NCBI GenBank assembly: GCA_017792465.1 | Contig: CP051234.1 | Span: 374,606 to 438,605 of the forward strand | Source of the DNA: Filomicrobium sp. | GTDB taxonomy: Bacteria; Pseudomonadota; Alphaproteobacteria; Rhizobiales; Hyphomicrobiaceae | DNA length: 64,000 nt | Reading direction: 5' to 3' | Translations under genes and position numbers: made by a program | Notes under the pieces: model-generated | The model's input: the letters and a program-made list of their open reading frames with translations, nothing else | What the model was told of the DNA's origin: nothing | Database searches by the model: none | Part shown: piece after piece, positions 45,395-54,473 of the stretch | Position numbering within the stretch: position 1 is the stretch's first letter | How the letters are laid out: every line of letters starts with the position of its first letter

Positions 45395-46491
45395 TCGGTT
45401 CCACGCTCAACTGGTATCTCGGCCGCAAGTTCCTGGTGTCGATCCTGGGGACGTTTCTTCTTTGTTCCGTCCTGATCTTCATGATCGACTTCGTCGAACT
45501 CCTGCGTCAGGCGGGCAAATATGACGACGAAAACAACGTTTCCGGGTTGATGCTGGTCTGGATGACGTTGTTGAGGTTGCCCGCTTATACGGAATTCCTG
45601 TTGGCGTTTGCGGTTCAGGTCGGATCGATCCAGACGTTGCTTTTTCTAAGCCGGAAGAGTGAGTTAGCCGTTATGCGCGCGGGTGGGATGTCGGTCTGGC
45701 AGTTCTTGCGGCCGGCGTTTGTCATCGCCTTCCTGCTGGGGCTCGTGGGGACGACCCTTTACAATCCGATGGCCGCTGCGGCGCGCGAAAAATCCGAGCA
45801 GCTTTTTGCCGAAGCGTTCGGTCGTGAAGCCAACCTCTTGCGCGCCAAATCGGGGGAATCATGGATTCGTCAGAACGGTGTGGACGGCCAGTCGGTGCTG
45901 ACGGCGGCGCATGCGGCCAACAAGGGGCTGAAATTGATGGCTGTGAGCGCCATCGTTTACAACCAAGACGGGATATTTGTGGAGCGCGTCGATGCCAAAT
46001 CGGCGGAGTTGAAAGAGGGCTATTGGCAGCTTGAAGATGCGTGGGTTGCTGCGCCTGGTCGCAAGCCTACAAAGTTTGGGACTTACCTGCTTTCGACCTA
46101 TCTCACGCCGGAGCGCGTGCAGGACGCGTTAGGCACTGTTATTTCAGTGTCTTTTTGGGATTTGCCAGGGCTCATCGAAGTCGCCGAAAAGGCCAATTTG
46201 TCGGCCTCCCGGCTGCATATCCAGTACATGCTTTTGCTGGCGCGTCCGATGCTGTGTATCGCCATGGTTCTTTTAGCGGCGACTGTGTCGTTACGGTCAT
46301 TCCGGTCGGGCGGTATCCAGACTATGGTCATCACCGGAATGGTAGGGGGATTGGGTTTCTTCTTACTCGCCGAGGTATCCCGGCAAATTGGGGTGGCAGG
46401 ACTCGTCCCACCGTGGGCTGCAGTTTGGCTGCCGATTTTGCTCGTGATGCTGGTTTCGTTAACGGTGCTGTTGCACCAGGAGGACGGTTGA
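45391..46491 (+). CDS. lptG: LPS export ABC transporter permease LptG
   Basis: A 366-residue partner of LptF with the same six-helix plus jellyroll plan. It has LNWYLGRKFLVSILGTFLLC at the start, LLFLSRKSELAVMRAGGMS as the coupling-helix region facing LptB, and GMVGGLGFFLLAEVSRQIG near the end. It overlaps lptF by 4 bp and abuts lptD with TGAGTG, so all three are probably translationally coupled. LptB, LptA and LptC are not in the window. Confidence 0.95.
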   Translation: MIGSTLNWYLGRKFLVSILGTFLLCSVLIFMIDFVELLRQAGKYDDENNVSGLMLVWMTLLRLPAYTEFLLAFAVQVGSIQTLLFLSRKSELAVMRAGGMSVWQFLRPAFVIAFLLGLVGTTLYNPMAAAAREKSEQLFAEAFGREANLLRAKSGESWIRQNGVDGQSVLTAAHAANKGLKLMAVSAIVYNQDGIFVERVDAKSAELKEGYWQLEDAWVAAPGRKPTKFGTYLLSTYLTPERVQDALGTVISVSFWDLPGLIEVAEKANLSASRLHIQYMLLLARPMLCIAMVLLAATVSLRSFRSGGIQTMVITGMVGGLGFFLLAEVSRQIGVAGLVPPWAAVWLPILLVMLVSLTVLLHQEDG

Positions 46492-49008
46492 GTGACGCGT
46501 TTGGCGCGAAATCCGCAGCACGACTGCGGCAGGGGGCGCGCTGAAATGCCCAACCAAAGCAGATCGTCGGTGCCCTTCGGGTGGCGGCGGTTTGTGCGTG
46601 GTGGGTGTGTTGCCGCCCTTGCTTTCGTTGGAACCATGCTGGTTGGCATGGTTTGCGACGTTGCGCCTGCTCATGCCCAAGATCCCAGCATTGCGCGGAC
46701 AAGCGGTCGGGGGGCTACGACCTTCAAAAAGCCATCGGCGGATTTGTTGCCATCGACCAAGATCGATCGGTCGCAGCCGTTGTTCCTGCAGGGTGATCAA
46801 CTCGTCTACGATAACTCGGGCAACAGCGTCACCGCGCGCGGCAACGTCGAGATTTATTACAACAACTACGTCCTGACGGCCGACGAAGTCGTCTACGACC
46901 AGTCGGCGAACACGCTGACGGCGGTCGGCAACGTGATCCTTCGCGAGCCGAACGGAAACGTTATCCGCGCCGATCGCTACACGCTGACGGATGATTTCCG
47001 CGATGGGTTTGTCCAGTCGCTGAGCGTGGTCGCGAAGGACGATACCCGTATTGCAGCGCAACGGGCTTCGCGGCGCGAGGGCAACGTCACCGAATTTTCC
47101 GATGCCAAGTTCACGCCGTGTAAGTCGGATGGCGGAATGCCGCCGCTTTGGTGTATTTCGGCGCGCCGCATCACACACGATCAGCAGGCGGCGACGATCA
47201 CCTATAACGATGCGCAGTTCGAAATTTTCGGGCAGCCCATCGCCTACCTGCCGTATTTCCAGCACGCGGACCCGTCGGTGAAGCGCCGGTCCGGCTTCCT
47301 GCCGCCGTCCTTCGGGACGTCTACCGATCTGGGCTTCTCGACGACCGTTCCCTACTATTTCGCGCTTGCGCCGAACTACGACTTCACGTTCGCTCCGAGG
47401 TACACGACCAAACAGGGCGTGCTGTACCAGGGCGAATGGCGTCACCGTCTGGCCAATGGGGAATACAAGATCCAGATGGCCGGGATCGATCAGCGTTCAG
47501 GCTCGCTGCCGGACCAGGTTTCTGCGGCCGACCGGGAAGACCTTGAAGGCTGGCGCGGCAGCTTGAAGACGCAAGGTAAGTTTTCGCTGGCCAGTTGGTG
47601 GGAATTCGGCTGGGACGTGACGCTTGAGAGCGACGATACGTTCCGGCGCTTCTACGGCCTTGACGGCCGCCTGATAACCGACCGTGTCAACCGTGTCTAT
47701 TTCGAGGGCATCTCAGACCGGAATTATTTCGGGGCTTCGCTCTACCACTTCGGAGGCTTGCTGCTTGATGACAGCCAGCGTTCAGAAAGTCTGGCGCATC
47801 CGGTTATCGACTATAACTACGTCTTCGGGGAACCGGTTCTCGGCGGTGAGCTGAAGTGGGACTCCAGCGCCTACAGCCTGTCGCGTGACGACGTGATCGG
47901 AAACGGAACTTCGAGCAGCGAATTCAATCAGGATACGACGCGCGTCGTGACCGAGCTGACTTGGCGGCGCAAGCTGATCGACAGCATTGGCATCACCTAT
48001 ACGCCGTTTGCCAACCTGCGTGGGGACGTGACGCAGTTCCACAACTACCGTGATCCGCAGGCCGATCCGCTGTCGCCGAACGCCACGATCCTCGAAGATG
48101 AGACTTCCGTGCATGGAGTGGCGGCCGGTGGGATCACTGTTTCCTATCCATGGGTTGCGTCGACCGCATACGCAGCGCACACGATCGAGCCTATCGGCCA
48201 GGTCATTGCGCGCACGCAAAACGTGCCCAAGCGTAGTGCGCCTAACGAAGACGCTCAGAGCCTTGTCTTTGACGATACCAACCTCTTCGATATCGATAAG
48301 TTCTCAGGCTATGACCGGTACGAGACAGGAACGCGCGCGAACGTCGGTGTCCAGTATACCTTCCAGATGAATACGGGCGGGTATGCACGCTTGCTGGCGG
48401 GACAAAGCTTCCAGTTGTCGGGTGACAACCCCTTCGCGGATCCTGGGCGGATCGCCTATGTTAAGCGCAGTGGCTATCTGGAAGATCAGTACGTCTTCAA
48501 TCCGTCGAGCGGCTTGGATACGTCTCGGTCGGATTATGTTCTGGGTGCCTATATTGCCCCGATCGACTCGTTCCGCTTCCTGTCGCAGAGCCGGTTTGAC
48601 GAAGATACGCTGGGACTACGGCGTGAGGATCTGTTCGCAACGGCAAGCTTTGGGCCGCTGACTGTTGGGGCAAACTATACCTACACGGCTGCGGATCCAG
48701 AGTATGGAATCGATAAATCCCAGCAGGATATTTCCGGCAACCTGGCGCTGCGCCTGACGGATCGCTGGAGCGTTATCGGAGCGATGCGCTACGATATCGA
48801 CGATGACTTCATGCTGTCGGATTCGGTTAAGTTGCGATATGCGGACGAGTGCTTCGTTCTGACGGCGACTTATGCCGAGCGGTTCTATGACGAGACCAGG
48901 GATCTCGATACTGACCGTACGGTTTACCTGGCGTTCGAGTTCAAACACCTGGGCCTCGTCGACTATAAGACGGACATTTTTGCTTCCGATCCGGCCAACG
49001 ACAACTGA
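46492..49008 (+). CDS. lptD: LPS-assembly protein LptD
   Basis: An 838-residue outer-membrane protein. The GTG at 46492 follows the lptG stop directly and has AGGAGG 8 nt upstream; an ATG at 46546 is possible. The signal sequence is long, with cleavage near AHAQ (about residue 63). The jellyroll domain (about 95-215) has repeated VTARGNVEIYY and TAVGNVILRE motifs. The beta-barrel follows, with IFGQPIAYLPYFQHADPSVKRRSGFLPPSFG as the diagnostic region. It would insert LPS at the cell surface with LptE. Two Cys occur around 205-215. Confidence 0.95.
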   Translation: MTRLARNPQHDCGRGRAEMPNQSRSSVPFGWRRFVRGGCVAALAFVGTMLVGMVCDVAPAHAQDPSIARTSGRGATTFKKPSADLLPSTKIDRSQPLFLQGDQLVYDNSGNSVTARGNVEIYYNNYVLTADEVVYDQSANTLTAVGNVILREPNGNVIRADRYTLTDDFRDGFVQSLSVVAKDDTRIAAQRASRREGNVTEFSDAKFTPCKSDGGMPPLWCISARRITHDQQAATITYNDAQFEIFGQPIAYLPYFQHADPSVKRRSGFLPPSFGTSTDLGFSTTVPYYFALAPNYDFTFAPRYTTKQGVLYQGEWRHRLANGEYKIQMAGIDQRSGSLPDQVSAADREDLEGWRGSLKTQGKFSLASWWEFGWDVTLESDDTFRRFYGLDGRLITDRVNRVYFEGISDRNYFGASLYHFGGLLLDDSQRSESLAHPVIDYNYVFGEPVLGGELKWDSSAYSLSRDDVIGNGTSSSEFNQDTTRVVTELTWRRKLIDSIGITYTPFANLRGDVTQFHNYRDPQADPLSPNATILEDETSVHGVAAGGITVSYPWVASTAYAAHTIEPIGQVIARTQNVPKRSAPNEDAQSLVFDDTNLFDIDKFSGYDRYETGTRANVGVQYTFQMNTGGYARLLAGQSFQLSGDNPFADPGRIAYVKRSGYLEDQYVFNPSSGLDTSRSDYVLGAYIAPIDSFRFLSQSRFDEDTLGLRREDLFATASFGPLTVGANYTYTAADPEYGIDKSQQDISGNLALRLTDRWSVIGAMRYDIDDDFMLSDSVKLRYADECFVLTATYAERFYDETRDLDTDRTVYLAFEFKHLGLVDYKTDIFASDPANDN

Positions 49009-49350
49009 TCTGGCAGGGTTGGTGCGCTGGCGGCGCGGCTGCCGTAAGGTGATTTGGTCTGGTGTCGCAGGCTCAAGGGCCGGGGCAGCGCCGTTTAAGG
49101 GCTGAAGCGTGCGGGCTTGTGGCGTGCCGCAGCAGAGGCTGATGTCACAAAATTTGCCAATTTTTTCCGCAGAGCCGATTGTGGGTCATCGCGGTGCCAA
49201 GGTTGACGTGTCTAAGACGCGATGGAACGCTCTGGAAATCATTGTTGATTCGACGTCGGCCCTTGTTGCGACGGACATGAGCGGGCAATCGGCGCACCGA
49301 TGAAGCGGTGGCGCAATACTCCTCGGCCAAGGACGTGCAGGTACTTCAAA
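49009..49350. other. Intergenic region lptD / surA
   Basis: 342 bp with no supported gene. A 64-codon frame at 49109-49303 has no ribosome site or family-like sequence. It may carry a separate promoter for surA. Confidence 0.45.
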
Positions 49351-50583
49351 ATGAACATCGCTAGAATAGGTTCCGTTTTCGCTACGCGCTTTGGAGCTAT
49401 GGCGTTGGTTGTTGGCGCGCTGGGCACTGGCTTGGGCGCGACTGCGGCTCAGGCTGCTGGGGCGACGAACCCGGGTGCATCGGTCGGGCGATCGGCTCTG
49501 ACGCAGAGAGCAACGTTGCCGGTGATCAGAATTCGTTCTGCCAGTCAGGGCATCGCGGTTCTTGTCAACGATGAGCCGATTACGAACTACGAGATCGAGC
49601 AGCGGCAACGCTACATGGGTCTTGGCGCGACCGATTTGCAGAGCAAGGCGCGGGACAAATTCAAGAGCATGATTTCGGCGAAAAGCACGACCGATAAGCT
49701 GCGCAATATCCTGCGCAAGACGATCAAGGCCAACCCGGGCAAATCCAAAGAACAGATCTTGAAGATATTCGAGAGCAAGAAGAAAGCGTTCGCGCAATCG
49801 CTGCAAAAAAAGGCGGTCGCCAGCGCGCGCGCCAGCATCCTGCCGGGTTTGCGCAAGAAAGCGCTTGATGAATTGATCGAGGAGCGTCTGAAGATCCAGG
49901 AGGCCAAGCGCCTCAACGTTATGGCAAGCGATGATGAGGTCAACAAACTGGTCTCGGGGATCGCTAAGCGCAACAAGATGGATCTCAAGCAGTTCGGCGG
50001 CTACATGAAAAAGATGGGGGCCGACGTCAACACCATGAAGTCGCGCTTCAGGGCGATGATCTCCTGGAAGAACGTGATCCGCCGTCAGTTCGGGCATCAG
50101 GTGGCGATCACCAGCCGCGATCTGGATCGCGTGGTGGCGCATACCGAGGGCAATGAGCAGACCGAGCTTAATGTTCAGCGCATCACGTTGCTGTTTGCGA
50201 GAAATTTGGGACAGACAGAATTAGCGCGTCGTCTGCGCGAGGCCAGCTCTTTGCGCGGTCAGTTCACCGGTTGCGGGATGACGGGCAGCTTGGCCAAAAA
50301 GGCTGGCGGCTCGCGGTTTTCAAATCTCGGACCGACTGAGGCCGGACGTATTCCCGAGCCGACGCGGACAATGCTGATCAACGCGCAAGAAGGCGAAATG
50401 CTGCCGCCGAGTGTCGGTCCGGAAGGCATTGAGCTGTGGGTGTTGTGCGGGCGCAAGACGGTTGAGGCCGATAAGTCGAAGCGCGACGCCGCCGAAGAGG
50501 AACTGCGCCAGAGAGAGTTCCAGGTGCTGGCCGAGCGCCATCTCAACGATTTGCGTCAGGATGCGCACATTGAGTATCGCTGA
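49351..50583 (+). CDS. surA: SurA-like periplasmic chaperone / peptidyl-prolyl isomerase
   Basis: A 410-residue exported protein starting at the ATG at 49351. The signal peptide is cut near AQAAG (about residue 35). The SurA N-domain begins IAVLVNDEPITNYEIEQRQRYM. A Lys-rich segment of about 65 residues (SMISAKSTTDKLRN ... RASILPGLRK) then intrudes before the usual ALDELIEERLKIQEAKRL. A rotamase-like domain is weakly visible (about 290-385) and lacks clear parvulin active-site motifs. It follows lptD, a client in other bacteria, and abuts pdxA. Confidence 0.85.
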   Translation: MNIARIGSVFATRFGAMALVVGALGTGLGATAAQAAGATNPGASVGRSALTQRATLPVIRIRSASQGIAVLVNDEPITNYEIEQRQRYMGLGATDLQSKARDKFKSMISAKSTTDKLRNILRKTIKANPGKSKEQILKIFESKKKAFAQSLQKKAVASARASILPGLRKKALDELIEERLKIQEAKRLNVMASDDEVNKLVSGIAKRNKMDLKQFGGYMKKMGADVNTMKSRFRAMISWKNVIRRQFGHQVAITSRDLDRVVAHTEGNEQTELNVQRITLLFARNLGQTELARRLREASSLRGQFTGCGMTGSLAKKAGGSRFSNLGPTEAGRIPEPTRTMLINAQEGEMLPPSVGPEGIELWVLCGRKTVEADKSKRDAAEEELRQREFQVLAERHLNDLRQDAHIEYR

Positions 50584-51669
50584 GTGACACAGACGCCATC
50601 TCCTCATAAAGCAGGGCAGTTCGCGGCAGGCGAGGGTCGCCCGCCCCTGCCAATTGCAGTGTCGATGGGTGATCCGGCCGGAATAGGCCCTGAAATCACC
50701 CTTGAGGCCTGGCACCTGCGCGGACTACGGGAACTGCCGGTGTTCTGCGTGTTTGCGGATGCCGACATGCTGCGCGAGCGGGGTGCTGCATTCAGCGGTG
50801 CCGACCGGATCGCGGTCGTCTCGAACCCCAAAGAAGCCATCGCCGTATTTGCGGATGCACTGCCTGTCGTCCATGTCCCGCTGCGTGCGAAATGCGTTCC
50901 CGGCGAGCCAGATAAAGTTAATGCATCGGCGGTGTTGTCTTCGATCGAGCTTTGCGTCCAGGCGGTTTTCGAGGGCCGTGCTTCGGCGCTCACGTCCAAC
51001 CCGATTGCAAAGTCGATCCTTTACGAAACCGGCTTCAAATATCCTGGGCATACCGAGTATCTTGCGGCGCTTTCTGAGTTGCATAGCCCGGAAGACAAGT
51101 GCCGTCCGGTGATGATGCTGGCTTGCGATGAGCTTAAAGTTGTGCCGGCGACGATCCACATCCCGCTGGCTGACGTGCCGGAAGCGCTAAGTCCTGATCT
51201 CCTCGAAGAGACGATCGAAATCACCTGCCGGGCGCTCCAGGAAAGTTTCGCGATTGATGCGCCGCGCATTGCCGTCAGTGGGCTCAATCCGCACGCTGGA
51301 GAAGATGGCGCGCTGGGCCGCGAAGAGATTGAGATCATCAGTCCGGTTTTGGAGCGTCTGCGCGCGCGGGGCTGGGCGATCTCAGGGCCGCTGCCGGCCG
51401 ATACGATGTTCCACGCCACGGCGCGTGAGCGCTACGATGCGGCGGTTGCCATGTATCACGATCAGGCGCTGATCCCGATCAAGACGCTGGCGTTCGACAA
51501 AGGCGTCAATGCCACCTTGGGGCTGCCGTTTGTCCGCACATCGCCCGATCACGGTACGGCGTTCGATATTGCCGGCCGCGGCATTGCGACCCCTGAGAGT
51601 TTCATTCAAGCGCTGCTGATGGCGGCTGAGATGGCGGCGTGCCGCGCGCGACAGGGGCAGGGGACATGA
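50584..51669 (+). CDS. pdxA: 4-hydroxythreonine-4-phosphate dehydrogenase
   Basis: A 361-residue enzyme of pyridoxal 5'-phosphate synthesis, oxidising 4-phosphohydroxy-L-threonine. Motifs: SMGDPAGIGPEITLEAW near residue 30, the metal-binding HTEYLAALS, and the C-terminal YHDQALIPIKTLAFDKGVN and RTSPDHGTAFDIAG. The GTG start at 50584 follows the surA stop with no gap. The first 25 residues are a polar extension. The end overlaps the rsmA start. The surA-pdxA-rsmA order is widely conserved. Confidence 0.96.
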   Translation: MTQTPSPHKAGQFAAGEGRPPLPIAVSMGDPAGIGPEITLEAWHLRGLRELPVFCVFADADMLRERGAAFSGADRIAVVSNPKEAIAVFADALPVVHVPLRAKCVPGEPDKVNASAVLSSIELCVQAVFEGRASALTSNPIAKSILYETGFKYPGHTEYLAALSELHSPEDKCRPVMMLACDELKVVPATIHIPLADVPEALSPDLLEETIEITCRALQESFAIDAPRIAVSGLNPHAGEDGALGREEIEIISPVLERLRARGWAISGPLPADTMFHATARERYDAAVAMYHDQALIPIKTLAFDKGVNATLGLPFVRTSPDHGTAFDIAGRGIATPESFIQALLMAAEMAACRARQGQGT

Positions 51670-52628
51670 GCCCCGACGATAATAAAGCGGACAAAGACAA
51701 GGCGGCGAGCGGATCAGATGAGATGGTCAATCGCCTCGCCGATCAGGAGCCTCGTGGCGGGGCTGCGATTTCCAATTCCGGCGATGGGCTTCCGCCCCTG
51801 CGCGAGGTGATCAAGGACTTCGGGCTCGTTGCGAAGAAGTCGTTGAGCCAGAACTTCATACTCGATCTCAATCTTACGCGGCGGATTGCGCGCGTGGCCG
51901 GTCCGCTTGAAGGCCGGACGGTTATTGAGGTCGGGCCGGGACCGGGCGGGCTGACGCGGGGCCTTCTTTTGGAAGGCGCCGGACGGGTGATCGCCATCGA
52001 GCGCGACGAGCGCTGCCGTATGGCGCTTGAAGAAATTGCAAAGGTCTATTCGGGACGGCTGTCGGTCGAGTTGGGCGATGCGCTTGAAGCGGACTGGCGT
52101 TCGCTCACTGGTTCTGCATCGGGCGAGATCATCGTTGTCGCCAACCTGCCTTATGCGATTGCCACCAGCCTGCTGGTCGGGTGGCTGGAAAGCGAACCGT
52201 GGCCGCCGTGGTACGCGCGGATGGCGCTGATGTTCCAGAAGGAAGTTGCCGATCGGATCGTCGCTCAGCCCGGCACCAAGGCCTACGGCCGGCTGGCGGT
52301 TCTGGCGCAATGGCGCACGGAAGCTGAAATCGCTTTGAAATTAAAGCCGGAAGCCTTTACTCCGCCGCCGAAGGTGAGCTCAGCGGTTGTGCTGTTTCGA
52401 CCGCGCCAAAATCCGCAGCCAGCTGCATCGGTGAAGACGCTGGCGAAGGTGACAGCGGCGGCCTTCGGGCAGCGCCGCAAGATGCTGCGCCAGAGTTTGA
52501 AGAGCCTGACGCCGATGCCGGAGTTGCTTCTGCAAAAGTGCAATCTTGAACCGACGCGTCGTGCCGAAGAGTTGACGGTTGCTGATTTCGCCCGGCTTGC
52601 TGCCGCCTTTGATGGCGGTGAGGCTTAA
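51666..52628 (+). CDS. rsmA: 16S rRNA dimethyladenosine transferase RsmA (KsgA)
   Basis: A 320-residue enzyme dimethylating the two adjacent adenosines near the 3' end of 16S rRNA. The SAM motif EVGPGPGGLTRGLL and the catalytic NLPYAIAT are intact. The typical KSLSQNFILD and FTPPPKVSSAVV are also intact. A polar N-terminal extension of about 45 residues (DDNKADKDKAASG...) precedes the fold. I start it at the ATG at 51666, which overlaps the pdxA stop (ATGA) and has CAGGGGCAGGGG upstream. Confidence 0.95.
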   Translation: MSPDDNKADKDKAASGSDEMVNRLADQEPRGGAAISNSGDGLPPLREVIKDFGLVAKKSLSQNFILDLNLTRRIARVAGPLEGRTVIEVGPGPGGLTRGLLLEGAGRVIAIERDERCRMALEEIAKVYSGRLSVELGDALEADWRSLTGSASGEIIVVANLPYAIATSLLVGWLESEPWPPWYARMALMFQKEVADRIVAQPGTKAYGRLAVLAQWRTEAEIALKLKPEAFTPPPKVSSAVVLFRPRQNPQPAASVKTLAKVTAAAFGQRRKMLRQSLKSLTPMPELLLQKCNLEPTRRAEELTVADFARLAAAFDGGEA

Positions 52629-52654
52629 CTGGCGCTCTGATTGGCAAGGGGTGG

Positions 52655-52678
52655 ATCCGCGATTTTATCACCGCGGAT
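52655..52678. terminator. Hairpin between convergent rsmA and gmk
   Basis: ATCCGCG and CGCGGAT form a 7-bp stem with a 10-nt loop. No clear T-run follows on either strand, but it lies exactly in the convergent gap. Confidence 0.4.
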
Positions 52679-52733
52679 GCGGCGCCTGCTCTGACGCCCA
52701 GCGCGCTATTTCCTTCGGGCAGCAAATCGCGGA

Positions 52734-53399
52734 CTAATTCCAGACGCTGTGGCCAAGGTCGCTTTGCAGTTTCTCGACAAATGCATTCAACCCGGTGCGC
52801 CGTTGTCGTTTCAGGCGTTCAGCGGCGAGGATTGCACAAAGCTGCTTGAAGGCCTCGTCGATGTCGGTGTTGACGATGACGTAGTCGTACTCCTGCCAGT
52901 GGCTGATTTCTCCAGAGGCCTGAGCCATGCGCAAGGCGACGACTTCGGCTGAATCCTGATTGCGGGTCTTGAGCCGGTTTTCCAGCGTTTCAGCGGTTGG
53001 CGGCAGGACAAAAACGCGGACGACGTCGTCGGCCATGCTTTCGGAGAGCTGACGGGCGCCTTGCCAATCGACATCGAACAGGACGTCGTGGCCTTCGGCG
53101 ACTGCAGCTTCGACTTTGGCGCGTGGAGTGCCGTAGTAGTTGCCGAAGACCTGCGCCCATTCGAGCAGTTGGCCGCCTTCGCGCATTTTGGTGAATTCGT
53201 CCTGGCTGACGAACCAGTAGTCCTGACCGTCTACTTCTCCTGGTCGCGGCGGCCGGGTCGTCGTCGACACCGACATGCGCAAAGCGTCGCCCTCTGTCTC
53301 GAGGAGCTTCCTGGCCATTGTTGTTTTGCCTGCGCCCGAGGGCGAGGACAAGACGAACAGCAAGCCACGCCTCTGCGGCTCTGCGGGTGTGTCAGTCAT
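52734..53399 (-). CDS. gmk: Guanylate kinase
   Basis: A 221-residue kinase converting GMP to GDP. The P-loop SSPSGAGKTT (18-27) is present. The GMP-binding VSTTTRPPRPGEVDGQDYWF and the core DVDWQGARQL are also visible. GGAGTAAGG precedes the ATG. It starts 6 bp after the yicC stop, on the same strand, so they form one transcriptional unit. The yicC-gmk pairing is very widespread. Confidence 0.96.
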   Translation of the reverse strand: MTDTPAEPQRRGLLFVLSSPSGAGKTTMARKLLETEGDALRMSVSTTTRPPRPGEVDGQDYWFVSQDEFTKMREGGQLLEWAQVFGNYYGTPRAKVEAAVAEGHDVLFDVDWQGARQLSESMADDVVRVFVLPPTAETLENRLKTRNQDSAEVVALRMAQASGEISHWQEYDYVIVNTDIDEAFKQLCAILAAERLKRQRRTGLNAFVEKLQSDLGHSVWN

Positions 53400-53404
53400 T
53401 TGCC

Positions 53405-54286
53405 TTACTCCAGGTTCTGAACCTGTTCACGCAACTGGTCTATTTTGACTTTCAAGGCAAGGCCAGCCTCTGTCACGGTTGCGTCGTTTGATTTTGAGCA
53501 AAGCGTATTTGCTTCGCGCTGAAACTCCTGGGCGAGAAAGTCAAACCGACGGCCGACCGGCTTGCCGGTGTGCAAGAGATCGCGTGCGGCCTCGATATGC
53601 GCTTTCAGGCGTTTCAATTCTTCTTCGATATCGGTTCGCGTTGCAATCAAGACCGCTTCCTGATGCAGGCGATCGGGATCGAAAGATTGCTCCGTATCGA
53701 CGAGCCGCGAGATCGATGCGCTGAGTTTGGCCCGTATGGCTTCCGGTGTTCGCGCCGGAGAGCTTTCTGCCTGATTCGTCAGCCGTTCGATTTCCGCGAC
53801 CAGATCCTCGATGATGGTGTTCAGGCGCTGACCTTCGGAGGCGCGGGCTTGAACGAGCTCATCGAGCGCTTTGTCGAAGTCGGCCAACAGCGCTTCACTC
53901 TCGTCGCTGGAGGCGCCCGTTTCCTGGTCTTCGATTTCGAGCACGCCGCGAAGGGACAAGAGGCTGGCAACTGGTGGCATTTCGCCGCCCGTTAGCTCGG
54001 TCGCGCGCTTGGCGGCGGCAATGACCTGGTTGAGCACTGGCTCATTCAGGTTGACCTTCACCGCACTCGATGTGCGCGACAGGTTCAATGATGCGTGTAA
54101 CGTACCGCGCGTCAGCTTGGCCTGGGCCAGCTGGCGCAGTTTCGGTTCCAGGCTTTCGAAGCCATAAGGGAGGCGAAGGCGCATATCGAAGCCTTTGCCG
54201 TTGACGCTTCGAAGCTCCCAATACCAGTTTGCTACCGCGCTGGAGCCTTCAACACGGGCAAAGCCAGTCATACTGCAAATGGGCAT
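53405..54286 (-). CDS. YicC/YloC family endoribonuclease
   Basis: A 293-residue protein with the family start MTGFARVEG, a central ELRSVNGKGFDMRLRLPYGFESLEP, and the C-terminal HTGKPVGRRFDFLAQEFQREANTLCSKSND. YicC is a metal-dependent endoribonuclease in E. coli. The usual TEVNSKGNRFDL-like region is conserved. It precedes gmk by 6 bp, as in many bacteria. The short gap to mltG upstream (187 bp) probably contains the promoter. Confidence 0.93.
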   Translation of the reverse strand: MPICSMTGFARVEGSSAVANWYWELRSVNGKGFDMRLRLPYGFESLEPKLRQLAQAKLTRGTLHASLNLSRTSSAVKVNLNEPVLNQVIAAAKRATELTGGEMPPVASLLSLRGVLEIEDQETGASSDESEALLADFDKALDELVQARASEGQRLNTIIEDLVAEIERLTNQAESSPARTPEAIRAKLSASISRLVDTEQSFDPDRLHQEAVLIATRTDIEEELKRLKAHIEAARDLLHTGKPVGRRFDFLAQEFQREANTLCSKSNDATVTEAGLALKVKIDQLREQVQNLE

Positions 54287-54473
54287 TCGACTTCCCTCCG
54301 GACGCTCTTTTCGATGTGGCGCCTTGATTAATTAATGCGGGTTTACAGGCCTGGAGCGTGGGCTGCGGGCCTGTCCCATCGTTTTTTCGTTGATGCACCC
54401 TAGCACGGTGTCATGATGATTTTTTAGCCGAATTTCGAAGCCGAGGAATGGCCTTAAGTCATTTCTGCGGAGA

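Noticed and set aside
49109-49303. A 64-codon frame between lptD and surA
   Set aside because: No ribosome site, low-information sequence, and an overlapping antisense frame of similar quality.
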